A program made the position numbers and the translations under genes. The notes beneath the pieces are model-generated. The model made no database searches. It was not told the DNA's origin and saw only the letters and a program-made list of their open reading frames with translations. Of a stretch of DNA of 64,000 nucleotides, positions 25,713-33,709 are shown one piece after another. Each line of letters opens with the position of its first letter. Positions within the stretch are counted from its first letter, which is position 1. This DNA is from Parabacteroides goldsteinii (GTDB taxonomy: Bacteria; Bacteroidota; Bacteroidia; Bacteroidales; Tannerellaceae), in NCBI RefSeq assembly GCF_015550595.1, contig NZ_JADNBB010000027.1:1-64000 (forward strand), in the 5' to 3' direction.

Positions 25713-26408
25713 ATGAAAAAGATAAGTTTATTACTGCTGACTGTTTGCTCATTATGCTTTACGAGCTGTTTGAGTGACCTGGATAATTACGACTCTCCTA
25801 ACGGAGGTATCAAGGGACAAATACTGGATGCCGGAACGAATGAACCGATCCCTTTACCCGTACAGGGATCTACCGGAGTTATAATCAACATGTTCGAACA
25901 GAATACGGAGGCAACGCAATCGGTCGATTTTTATGCTAAAATGGATGGATCGTACGAGAATGCAAAGCTGTTCAATTGTGATTATAAAATCGTGGTAAAT
26001 GGTCCGTTTGTTTCCCCCTGCGAAGAATTTGTAACAGTGAAAGGACAAACAACCTTAGACCTGAAAGCGACTCCTTATGCAAGGATTGAAGCTTCTGTTC
26101 AGGTAAACGGAAAGAAGATTGCCATTACATACAAAGTTATTCCGACAAGTTCCAACTTTAATGTCTCCGAAGTATATGGTTATTGGAATTTTGCTCCGGG
26201 AGTGGATAATGGAAGTGCTAATCAGGCAGGAAAGCAAACTGTCAGGGAGTTGGAAGGAACTATCGTTTTTGACTTGGAAAACGATAAAAACTATCAGGAC
26301 AATTTGTACAAAATACAGGGTAATGGCAACAAAATATATGTGCGCGTCGGTGCTAAGACCGAAGGTGCAATTAATTATAGTACCATCGTAGAAACTGTAG
26401 TACAATAA
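25713..26408 (+). CDS. DUF3823-type lipoprotein in the SusE position
   Basis: 231-residue lipoprotein, with signal peptide and lipobox TSC at about residue 19. The first domain (~28-115) starts GGIKGQILDAGTNEPIP and fits DUF3823, a carboxypeptidase-regulatory-like fold often found third in SusCD operons. The second half is a beta-rich domain ending NYSTIVETVVQ. It probably sits on the outer surface and helps bind the same glycan. ATG 25713 is chosen because it gives the signal peptide. The strong hairpin at 26417-26452 separates it from the enzyme gene. Confidence 0.85.
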   Translation: MKKISLLLLTVCSLCFTSCLSDLDNYDSPNGGIKGQILDAGTNEPIPLPVQGSTGVIINMFEQNTEATQSVDFYAKMDGSYENAKLFNCDYKIVVNGPFVSPCEEFVTVKGQTTLDLKATPYARIEASVQVNGKKIAITYKVIPTSSNFNVSEVYGYWNFAPGVDNGSANQAGKQTVRELEGTIVFDLENDKNYQDNLYKIQGNGNKIYVRVGAKTEGAINYSTIVETVVQ

Positions 26409-26416
26409 ATAACCCC

Positions 26417-26452
26417 GGGCACAGGTGTCCAACGAAACGGATACCTGTGCCC
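26417..26452 (+). terminator. 14-bp intercistronic hairpin (attenuator or RNA-stability element)
   Basis: gggcacaggtgtcc (26417-26430) pairs with ggatacctgtgccc (26439-26452) with one G-U pair and an 8-nt loop. Only tccttattcttt follows, so termination is probably partial. It lies 9 bases after the DUF3823 stop and 17 before the next ATG. Confidence 0.6.
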
Positions 26453-26469
26453 TCCTTATTCTTTAGAAC

Positions 26470-29400
26470 ATGAAAAAAAGTATCTTACTCATCAGTCTGG
26501 CTCTTTTACCGTTTACGGGATATAGCCAAAATGTTTTACCGGACTGGGCTTTAGGTGGGTTTGTCAGGCCGGAGAAGGCAAATCCGATCATTACCCCTAA
26601 TCCTTCCAGCCAGTTCGACTGTCCTATGCAAGGCAAAAAGATAGGATGGGAGGAAAGCGATGTATTTAATCCGGCAGCAACAGTCAGAGACGGTAAAATC
26701 TGTATTCTGTATCGCGCAGAAGATAATTCGGCGACAGGCATTGGAAAACGCACTTCACGTATCGGGCTGGCAGAGTCGGAAGACGGTATTCATGTACAAC
26801 GTCGAAGTACGCCTGTCTTGTATCCGGACAAGGATAATATGAAGGAATATGAGTGGCCGGGAGGATGTGAAGATCCCCGGGTGGCCATGACGGAAGAGGG
26901 TGTATATGTAATGGCTTATACGTCATGGAACCGGAAAGTACCACGTCTCTGTATTGCAACTTCCCGCGATTTGATCAAATGGGAAAAACATGGTCCCGCT
27001 TTTGCAAAAGCTTATAACGGACGTTTCAAAGATATGGCATGTAAATCCGGTTCAATGGTGACGAAAATAGAACATGGCAAACAGGTTCTGGCCAAAATAG
27101 ATGGAAAGTATTTCATGTATTGGGGTGAACATATGGTGGGTGCTGCAACTTCGGATGATTTGGTAAACTGGACTCCGGTATTGGATGACAAAAATGAATT
27201 GGCTGTCGTTATCAAACCGCGCGACCAGTACTTTGATAGTGCATTGACAGAATGTGGCCCTCCTGCTGTAATGACCGATAAAGGTATCGTATTGCTTTAC
27301 AACGGTAAGAACCAGACAAACGATCACAGACGCGACAAGCGTTTCACTGCTGGTGCTTACTGTGCCGGCCAGATCCTGACGGACGCAAAAGATCCGATGA
27401 AGGTTCTGCAGCGTCTCGATGTGCCTTTCTTTCGTCCGATGGCATCCTTTGAAAAGAGCGGACAGTATGTGGATGGAACGGTTTTTATCGAAGGGTTGGT
27501 CTTTTTCAAGAACAAATGGTATCTCTACTACGGATGTGCAGATTCACAGGTGGGTGTAGCTGTTTATGATCCGGAAAAGAAAACACCGGGAGATCAGATT
27601 CCAGGCTCCCTGACCCAGGCGCAGACTCAAAATTATTATCGGAATCCGGATAAAATATATCTGGATTCCAAGTCCGGACACAACGGCAATTTTTCCTGGC
27701 AAATGTATAAAGCCGATGAAATAAAAGATCCTGCAGAGAAAATTTCACGTCCCGGTTATCAGTCCGGAGAATGGATGCCGGCAATTGTTCCGGGTACGGT
27801 CTTGAACTCACTCGTTCATAACAAAGTTTATCCCGAGCCCTATTATGGCTTGAATAATAAACTGGATAAGGATATTATCCCGGATCTGGCAAAGGTGGGG
27901 CGTGAATTTTATACCTATTGGTTTCGTACCGAATTTAATATACCGGAGAGTTATAAAGATAAAATAGTCTGGCTCCAGGTGGATGGAATCAATTATCGCG
28001 CAGAGATCTGGGTGAATGGTCAGTTGTTGAGTTGTATGTCGGGTATGTTCAGACAGGACTATATCAACATAACGGACTATGCACAGGTCGGTAAGGCGAA
28101 TGCTCTGGCCATTAAAGTTTATCCGGTAGATGTGCCGGGAACGATTAAGCCTAAACGCTGGGGAGCTGTCGGTGAATTCCATAATGGAGGTGATGGTAAT
28201 ATCGGATTGAATACGACTATGCTGATGAGTGTCGGCTGGGACTTTACGTTTAATGATGGTATCCGCGACCGCAATACCGGTATTTGGAAGAATATCAGTT
28301 TGTATGCCACAGACAAAGCCGTTCTACGAAATCCTTTCATCAAATCGGATTTGGCCAAGCCCGGTTATGATTTATCCAGGCAGACTGTTAGTGTGGAAGT
28401 CACAAACCCGACTCAGCAGAAGGTTAAATGTCTTGTTAAAGGTGAAATTGTCGGTGAGAACATCTCTTTCAGTAAAGAGATTGAAATGTTCAGAGGGGAA
28501 AGGAAAGAAGTCACTTTTACTGCAGATGAATTTCCCCAGTTGATAATTAAAAATCCACGTTTGTGGTGGCCTTTATTTAAAGGAAAACCTGAACTTTATG
28601 AATTGAAAATGACAGCTCTTGTAGACGGGAAGATATCCGATGAGGTTAAAACTCGTTTTGGTATCCGGGAAATCACATCCGACCAAAATACACCGGATCA
28701 ATCACGTCAGTTCTATGTCAATGGAAAGAAAGTTTTTATTCGTGGAACCAACTGGATACCGGAAGGTATGCTTCGTACGTCAGACGAACGCACGTATGCC
28801 GAACTTCGTTATACCAAGCAATCGGGTATAAATCTGATCCGTATGTGGGGAGGTGGCATAGCCGAGTCCGATTACTTTTTTCAGTTGTGTGATGAAATGG
28901 GGTTTCTGGTCTGGCAGGAGTTCTGGATGACAGGAGATACGAAGCACCCTCACGATGCTGATCTCTATCTTAGTAATGTTGAGGCGACCGTCAAGCGTCT
29001 GCGCAACCATCCGTCGTTGGCTTATTATGTTTCTTCGAATGAAAGTACCGAGATGCCGGGAGCCAAAGATTTGATTATGAAATTGGATGGAACCAGAGGA
29101 TATCAGATGCAATCGGAATGTGACGGAGTACACGATGGCAGTCCTTATAAACAGGTCAATCCAATGCAACATTATGAAAATACAGCCTCAGAACGTGGTA
29201 GTCGTGTAGACGGCTTCAATCCGGAATACGGTGCTCCGACAATCCCGACTGTTGAAACTTTGCGGGAAGTGATGGATGAGAAGGATTTATGGCCGATCAA
29301 CAAAGAGGTATGGGATTATCATGATGGTGGCGGTTTCCATCTGATGACGTCCATGTATACGGATCTGACAAACAATTATGGAACGTCTTCTTCCATTGAA

Positions 29401-30267
29401 GAGTTCGTAGCCAAAGGACAATTGGTAGGGGCAATGAATTCCAAATCGATATGGGAAGTGTGGAACTATAACAAGTTTGATTATGGCGATCGTTATGCTT
29501 CCGGCCTGTTATTCTGGTATCATAATTGTCCGGTACGCCAGGTGTGTGCCCGTATGTGGGATTATTCCCTGGAACCGACTGCATCGCTTTATCATACGCA
29601 AAATGCCCTGGCGCCGTTGCATCCCCAGTTTGATTACCTGAAGAATACGGTTTCTGTGTACAATGATTATTATCGTTCGTTTAAAGGGTATAAGGTAACG
29701 GCCGAGGTGTATGATATAAAAAGTAAGAAGGTCTGGGCGAAGAGCCAGGCGGTTGACTTACCGGAGGATGGTGTTGCCAATGACGTTTTTGTCATCGACT
29801 TTCCTGCAAATATTTCCCAGGTGCATTTCATAAAACTTTATTTGTATGACGATAAGGGTGAATTGGTGTCGGATAATTTTTACTGGCGTTCCAATGATAA
29901 ATATGAAGGTTCAAAAACGTTGACGGGGCCGACTTCTTCCGGTTTTGAGAGTCTGGCCGATTTGAAGGAAGTGGCACTTAAGGTAAAGTCCGGTGTCTCT
30001 AAAAAGGAGGATTGGCAGGTCATGGAACTGAGTATTCAAAATCCATCTTCTTCAATCGCATTCTTCGTTCAGTTGCAATATATAGATCAAAACGGAAAAC
30101 CGGTGAGACCTAGTTTCTACAGCGATAATTTCTTTTCTCTATTACCGGGAGAGTCTAAAAAAGTAGTTGTAGAAACAGCTCTAAAAAATCTTCCGGAGAA
30201 GGGACGGTTTATTGTGAAGGGATGGAATGTGAAATCTCAAGATGTCAAGGTCGTTTTTGCACGATAA
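26470..30267 (+). CDS. GH130-GH2 fusion glycosidase
   Basis: 1265-residue secreted enzyme (signal peptide ~1-20) joining two glycosidase families. Residues ~28-378 form a five-bladed propeller of GH130 type (beta-mannoside phosphorylases and hydrolases), with NPAATVRDGKICILYRAED and the catalytic GGCEDPRV (Asp135). From ~405 a GH2 enzyme follows: a jelly-roll sugar-binding domain (WLQVDGINYRAEIWVNG), sandwich domains, then a TIM barrel with acid/base Glu858 in SSNESTE and nucleophile Glu919 in NPEYGAPTIP. The GH2 part resembles exo-beta-mannosidase or glucosaminidase-like members. Together they could strip beta-mannosides or related units from a glycan imported by the upstream SusCD. The exact linkage is not predictable from sequence. 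Confidence 0.88.
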   Translation: MKKSILLISLALLPFTGYSQNVLPDWALGGFVRPEKANPIITPNPSSQFDCPMQGKKIGWEESDVFNPAATVRDGKICILYRAEDNSATGIGKRTSRIGLAESEDGIHVQRRSTPVLYPDKDNMKEYEWPGGCEDPRVAMTEEGVYVMAYTSWNRKVPRLCIATSRDLIKWEKHGPAFAKAYNGRFKDMACKSGSMVTKIEHGKQVLAKIDGKYFMYWGEHMVGAATSDDLVNWTPVLDDKNELAVVIKPRDQYFDSALTECGPPAVMTDKGIVLLYNGKNQTNDHRRDKRFTAGAYCAGQILTDAKDPMKVLQRLDVPFFRPMASFEKSGQYVDGTVFIEGLVFFKNKWYLYYGCADSQVGVAVYDPEKKTPGDQIPGSLTQAQTQNYYRNPDKIYLDSKSGHNGNFSWQMYKADEIKDPAEKISRPGYQSGEWMPAIVPGTVLNSLVHNKVYPEPYYGLNNKLDKDIIPDLAKVGREFYTYWFRTEFNIPESYKDKIVWLQVDGINYRAEIWVNGQLLSCMSGMFRQDYINITDYAQVGKANALAIKVYPVDVPGTIKPKRWGAVGEFHNGGDGNIGLNTTMLMSVGWDFTFNDGIRDRNTGIWKNISLYATDKAVLRNPFIKSDLAKPGYDLSRQTVSVEVTNPTQQKVKCLVKGEIVGENISFSKEIEMFRGERKEVTFTADEFPQLIIKNPRLWWPLFKGKPELYELKMTALVDGKISDEVKTRFGIREITSDQNTPDQSRQFYVNGKKVFIRGTNWIPEGMLRTSDERTYAELRYTKQSGINLIRMWGGGIAESDYFFQLCDEMGFLVWQEFWMTGDTKHPHDADLYLSNVEATVKRLRNHPSLAYYVSSNESTEMPGAKDLIMKLDGTRGYQMQSECDGVHDGSPYKQVNPMQHYENTASERGSRVDGFNPEYGAPTIPTVETLREVMDEKDLWPINKEVWDYHDGGGFHLMTSMYTDLTNNYGTSSSIEEFVAKGQLVGAMNSKSIWEVWNYNKFDYGDRYASGLLFWYHNCPVRQVCARMWDYSLEPTASLYHTQNALAPLHPQFDYLKNTVSVYNDYYRSFKGYKVTAEVYDIKSKKVWAKSQAVDLPEDGVANDVFVIDFPANISQVHFIKLYLYDDKGELVSDNFYWRSNDKYEGSKTLTGPTSSGFESLADLKEVALKVKSGVSKKEDWQVMELSIQNPSSSIAFFVQLQYIDQNGKPVRPSFYSDNFFSLLPGESKKVVVETALKNLPEKGRFIVKGWNVKSQDVKVVFAR

Positions 30268-30334
30268 CAGGGAGTGTTATGCCCATGCCCTTCACCTGTC
30301 ACAATCAATATATATTATTGTAAAACAGTAGGTT

Positions 30335-30459
30335 CTTGTGAAGGCAGACGTTTCACAAGGGGTATGTTGCTTTAACAAAAAAGTCCTGTCTTAACATTTC
30401 AAAAGTCAGGACTTTTCCAACGGGTAGTCACCGCTTTTTCTCCGGTAACTACCCGTTGG
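30335..30459. terminator. three consecutive hairpins between convergent genes
   Basis: Hairpin 1: cttgtgaa (30335-30342) with ttcacaag (30352-30359). Hairpin 2: aaaagtcctg (30379-30388) with caggactttt (30407-30416), ending in four T on both strands. Hairpin 3 starts at the next base: ccaacgggtagt (30417-30428) with actacccgttgg (30448-30459), plus an inner accg/cggt. They lie between the plus-strand enzyme and the minus-strand phosphoesterase. Hairpin 2 is the most terminator-like. The rest of 30268-30612 shows no gene. Confidence 0.55.
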
Positions 30460-30612
30460 TTGTCGGGTGCTTACCGGTTTCCGATAGGGCAGGTATTTGA
30501 TGCTGTCGCAAGGACGTGTCACAGGAAAAAGCATATATACAGCTAGTTGCAAGGTGTGACGGGTGAGACGTGTCCGGGGCGGACTCGGTGGATAACGCGT
30601 GTTTCTGTTTAT

Positions 30613-31737
30613 TTATTTGAACTTGATATGTAAAACAACCAACTCAGATACTGTTCCGACCCGGTAAGGCGGCCCGGCTATGCCGATCCCCGATGAAACA
30701 TAAAACTGGGTCGGACCTTTTTTATAATATCCGTAAGGACATTCGTAAATAAGCTTCATCAGTAGTGGATAAGGCCATAATTGTCCGTTGTGGGTATGGC
30801 CGTGGAGTCCCAGATCTACACCATTCATTGTCATCTCGGCGAACGACCAGGGTTGATGATCCATTACGATAATCGGTTTGGTCGTATCGATATCGGCCAT
30901 CAGGGTATGTAATGCATTACGTTTTTTATTGACATAATCGTCTCTGCCGATCAGATAGAAAGAAGAGTCGGGCTGCACTACCGAATCGATCAGTAATGTT
31001 GCTCCCGTCTTTTTCAGCCAACGGTATTTGGCAAAGCGGTTGGCGCGGTATTCATGGTTACCGTTAACCACATAAACACCTAGGGGGGCCTTTAACTGTT
31101 GCAGGTCGTCTTCTATGTGTTCGTTTTCAGCAAACCGCGATTCGTAGTCCATGATATCTCCTACCAGGAGCACCATGTCCGGATGTTGTGCATTACTCAT
31201 TGCCACATATCGTTGAACCATTTTTTTTCCTATCACTTCCCCGATATGCAGGTCGCTCATCATCACGATGGTCAGGCTGTCGCGCTGGCTGGAACCTTTG
31301 GGTAGTGTAACATACACTTCTTTGACAATCGGATGGGCTACAGTCAGATAAGCTTTGATCATCAAACCGGTGACTCCGATGATAATGAGAAAGAATAAAG
31401 TCTGCTTTGTTTCTTTCCAATGAGTAGTTATCCATTGGGGGAACCAGTGGAAAAAACGGTTTGACAACCGGATCACTTCCAGTGTCAGGAGCGAAAGTGT
31501 GATGTATATGGAGGCAATATACCAACTGTTGCAGATATATTGTATGGTAGTCATTATGTTATCCGGCAACTCGTTGCGGAAAATAAAGCCAAAGAAATAG
31601 AGAGACAGTTCAAGAATGAAGAACAATGCATAAGGAATACGCCAGCTTTTCTTTGCCGGTATTGCCTGGTATCCCCGCCAGAAAATATAGGGATTCAGCA
31701 ACAATTGTGCTACAATCGATTGAATAAAGACTTTCAT
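30613..31737 (-). CDS. membrane-anchored metallophosphoesterase
   Basis: 374-residue calcineurin-like phosphoesterase. Three or four N-terminal hydrophobic segments (to ~140) anchor the catalytic domain. Metal-binding motifs occur in the standard order: MSDLHIG, VGDIMDYE, NGNHEY, and LGLHGHTHNGQLWPYP. The class resembles YaeI-type enzymes that act on lipid or nucleotide phosphoesters at the membrane; the substrate is unknown. It is a tandem paralogue of the gene 12 bp upstream (31750-32841), with which it shares topology and C-terminal sequence (YVSSG...GPPYR.GT.SE.VV). The pair are almost certainly co-transcribed. Confidence 0.9.
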   Translation of the reverse strand: MKVFIQSIVAQLLLNPYIFWRGYQAIPAKKSWRIPYALFFILELSLYFFGFIFRNELPDNIMTTIQYICNSWYIASIYITLSLLTLEVIRLSNRFFHWFPQWITTHWKETKQTLFFLIIIGVTGLMIKAYLTVAHPIVKEVYVTLPKGSSQRDSLTIVMMSDLHIGEVIGKKMVQRYVAMSNAQHPDMVLLVGDIMDYESRFAENEHIEDDLQQLKAPLGVYVVNGNHEYRANRFAKYRWLKKTGATLLIDSVVQPDSSFYLIGRDDYVNKKRNALHTLMADIDTTKPIIVMDHQPWSFAEMTMNGVDLGLHGHTHNGQLWPYPLLMKLIYECPYGYYKKGPTQFYVSSGIGIAGPPYRVGTVSELVVLHIKFK

Positions 31738-31749
31738 ACCTTGTTTCTC

Positions 31750-32841
31750 TTACTTGAACGTGATATTGAATACCACCATTTCACTGTTTGTCCCGATACG
31801 GAAAGGGGGACCCCATAACGATAATCCTGAAGATACATAAACGTGGCTGTTACCCCATTGTTTGTATCCGTAGCTTTGTTCGAACAAATGGTCTGTCACC
31901 AGACTCATCGGCCAGATCTGTCCGCGGTGCGTATGTCCGCTGAATTGCAGGTCGATACCTGTCTTTGCTGTTTCCTGCAGGTCATACGGTTGATGATCTA
32001 AAAGGATAACAGGCTTGGAGGGATCAATGTTTTGTGCCAGTGCCTGAAGGGATAACCGGGAAGGGTTATGGCGGTCGTCACGGCCGGCCAGTTGAAGCCC
32101 GTTGGGCAGTGTAACAACCGTATCACGTAACAACCGGATAGGAGTAGACTGGATAAAGTCGACACTTTTCTTTATTCCACTGATATATTCGTGGTTACCG
32201 GGTACCATGTAAATGCCTTGCGGCGCCTTCAGTCGCGATAGTTCTTCCTGCATATTTTCAGCATAAAGAGGTGTGACACTGTTATCGATCAGGTCCCCTC
32301 CGATAAGGATCAGGTCCGGTTGCTGGGCATTGATCATATTCACATATTTCTTCAACTGTGTCTTGTTTGTTCCATAACCCAGGTGAACATCACTGATAGC
32401 GACCACCTTCACCGCCTGTTGATTACTGTTGGCAGACTTGTTGATAACTATGTTGATAACTTCTGTATTAGGGTGTTGATAATGATAATATCCGTAACTT
32501 AACAGACAGAGTGTCAGTAGAAAAGATATGTAAAATCCATATTTAAAACTCCCGTTGAAAAGTTTGAATAGATCAAACGCTATCAACGAGAGTACCATAT
32601 ACAATGTGAAGACAAGCCATCCCGTCCCGATCTCATGGATCGTATGAGCCAATACATCCGGATATTTAATATTCCTTGTCAGCATGCTGACAACAAATGA
32701 AAGCGCACAACTCCAGAATAAGACTGTCAGGAGCATCTTTACTCCGAAAGGCTGAGCAACAAGTGCTTGCGCTCCTCTAATAAATATATAGATATTTCCG
32801 GCAAAATAAGCGCAGAAGATGGCAATGAAAATTATAGGCAT
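31750..32841 (-). CDS. membrane-anchored metallophosphoesterase (paralogue)
   Basis: 363-residue calcineurin-like phosphoesterase with N-terminal membrane helices (~1-125). Catalytic motifs are ISDVHLGYG, GGDLID, PGNHEYISG, DHQPYDL and FSGHTHRGQIWP. ATG 32841 is preferred over an in-frame ATG at 32871, because an exact minus-strand -7 element (TATCTTTG, 32865-32858) lies between the two and would place the transcript start after the upstream ATG. It forms an operon with the paralogue that follows. Confidence 0.88.
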   Translation of the reverse strand: MPIIFIAIFCAYFAGNIYIFIRGAQALVAQPFGVKMLLTVLFWSCALSFVVSMLTRNIKYPDVLAHTIHEIGTGWLVFTLYMVLSLIAFDLFKLFNGSFKYGFYISFLLTLCLLSYGYYHYQHPNTEVINIVINKSANSNQQAVKVVAISDVHLGYGTNKTQLKKYVNMINAQQPDLILIGGDLIDNSVTPLYAENMQEELSRLKAPQGIYMVPGNHEYISGIKKSVDFIQSTPIRLLRDTVVTLPNGLQLAGRDDRHNPSRLSLQALAQNIDPSKPVILLDHQPYDLQETAKTGIDLQFSGHTHRGQIWPMSLVTDHLFEQSYGYKQWGNSHVYVSSGLSLWGPPFRIGTNSEMVVFNITFK

Positions 32842-32857
32842 TTTGTCAAATTTTCGG

Positions 32858-32865
32858 CAAAGATA
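32858..32865 (-). promoter_or_regulatory. -7 element for the phosphoesterase pair
   Basis: The minus strand reads TATCTTTG, an exact TAnnTTTG, 17 bases before ATG 32841 and just after the stop of the nitroreductase-like gene. Confidence 0.45.
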
Positions 32866-32877
32866 ATGCAAATAGTC

Positions 32878-33510
32878 TTATTTCGGATATCCTACCGGAT
32901 TATTCATCATTAACACCTGGTTGTCAGAGAGCTTGAGTATCTTCTTCAGTGCGTTCTGATCCATCGATGCCCGAGGTACGGTTGAAAGGCCTATGCCGGC
33001 ACAACAGAGATTAATGTTCTGTGACACAATGCCTGCGTCCATCGCTGCCATTAATTTTGTCTGGTCGGAAACATTTCCGAAGCGCGACAGGTCGGATACG
33101 AGAACAAGGCAAATCGGAGCATCCTTCACGAAATCCTGTCCTCCTCCAACGGCGGTGCGATGGTCGCCTTTAGCTATGGGATTCAATGCGTGTGCTTTTG
33201 CATCATATAGATAAGCACCCTCTTTCATAATTACATAAACATCGATGTCCTGTTTATTCAATGCTGAGGGAGCGGTACGTTTCCCGTCTGTACGGTTAAT
33301 ACCGTTGGCTGCCCACAACAAGTCTGAAAGGTCCTGAATGTTTACATCCTTTGCTGCATATTCACGGTTGGAATGACGATCGGAAAATGCTTTCATAACA
33401 GCTGTTCCACGAGCTTTGTCAGGGGCATTGAGCTTGATAACTTTTAGTTCCTGTGCATTCATTGCGGTGATAAATAATAAAGCGGTTAAAATCAATGAAA
33501 TCTTTCTCAT
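32878..33510 (-). CDS. secreted nitroreductase-family (SagB/ThcOx-like) protein
   Basis: 210-residue protein with a signal peptide (~1-19, ending MNAQ). The mature part matches nitroreductase-fold proteins of the SagB/ThcOx branch: RHSNREY for FMN phosphate contact, LSDLLWAANGINRTDGKRTAPSA (read in two pieces), and a C-terminal MMNNPVGYPK. Cytoplasmic nitroreductases use FMN and NAD(P)H, so export makes the redox partner and function unclear. It may use covalently or periplasmically loaded flavin. It is divergent from the receptor gene at 33710. Confidence 0.8.
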   Translation of the reverse strand: MRKISLILTALLFITAMNAQELKVIKLNAPDKARGTAVMKAFSDRHSNREYAAKDVNIQDLSDLLWAANGINRTDGKRTAPSALNKQDIDVYVIMKEGAYLYDAKAHALNPIAKGDHRTAVGGGQDFVKDAPICLVLVSDLSRFGNVSDQTKLMAAMDAGIVSQNINLCCAGIGLSTVPRASMDQNALKKILKLSDNQVLMMNNPVGYPK

Positions 33511-33537
33511 ATCTATATTTATTAATAGTAAGTCTTA

Positions 33538-33545
33538 CAAATTTA
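33538..33545 (-). promoter_or_regulatory. -7 element for the nitroreductase-like gene
   Basis: The minus strand reads TAAATTTG, an exact TAnnTTTG, 28 bases before the start codon at 33510. Confidence 0.45.
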
Positions 33546-33606
33546 AAAGAAATTCATCTAATCAAACAGCAAAATACATCTTTTACATTTCTTTAATCCT
33601 GCTAAA

Positions 33607-33637
33607 TACGAACGGTTCGTAGATTCTTTTACATTTG
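33607..33637 (+). promoter_or_regulatory. palindromic operator and -7 element upstream of the outer-membrane receptor
   Basis: TACGAAC-G-GTTCGTA (33607-33621) is a perfect 7-1-7 palindrome. It ends 8 bases before an exact -7 element TACATTTG (33630-33637), so it covers the -33 region. That position suits a repressor such as a TetR-type dimer; no regulator gene is adjacent. Confidence 0.5.
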
Positions 33638-33709
33638 CAACGGATTAACAGTAAATAATAACGATTTATATAAAATATCAATCGATAACTTCTAAATTCT
33701 TTAAATTTG

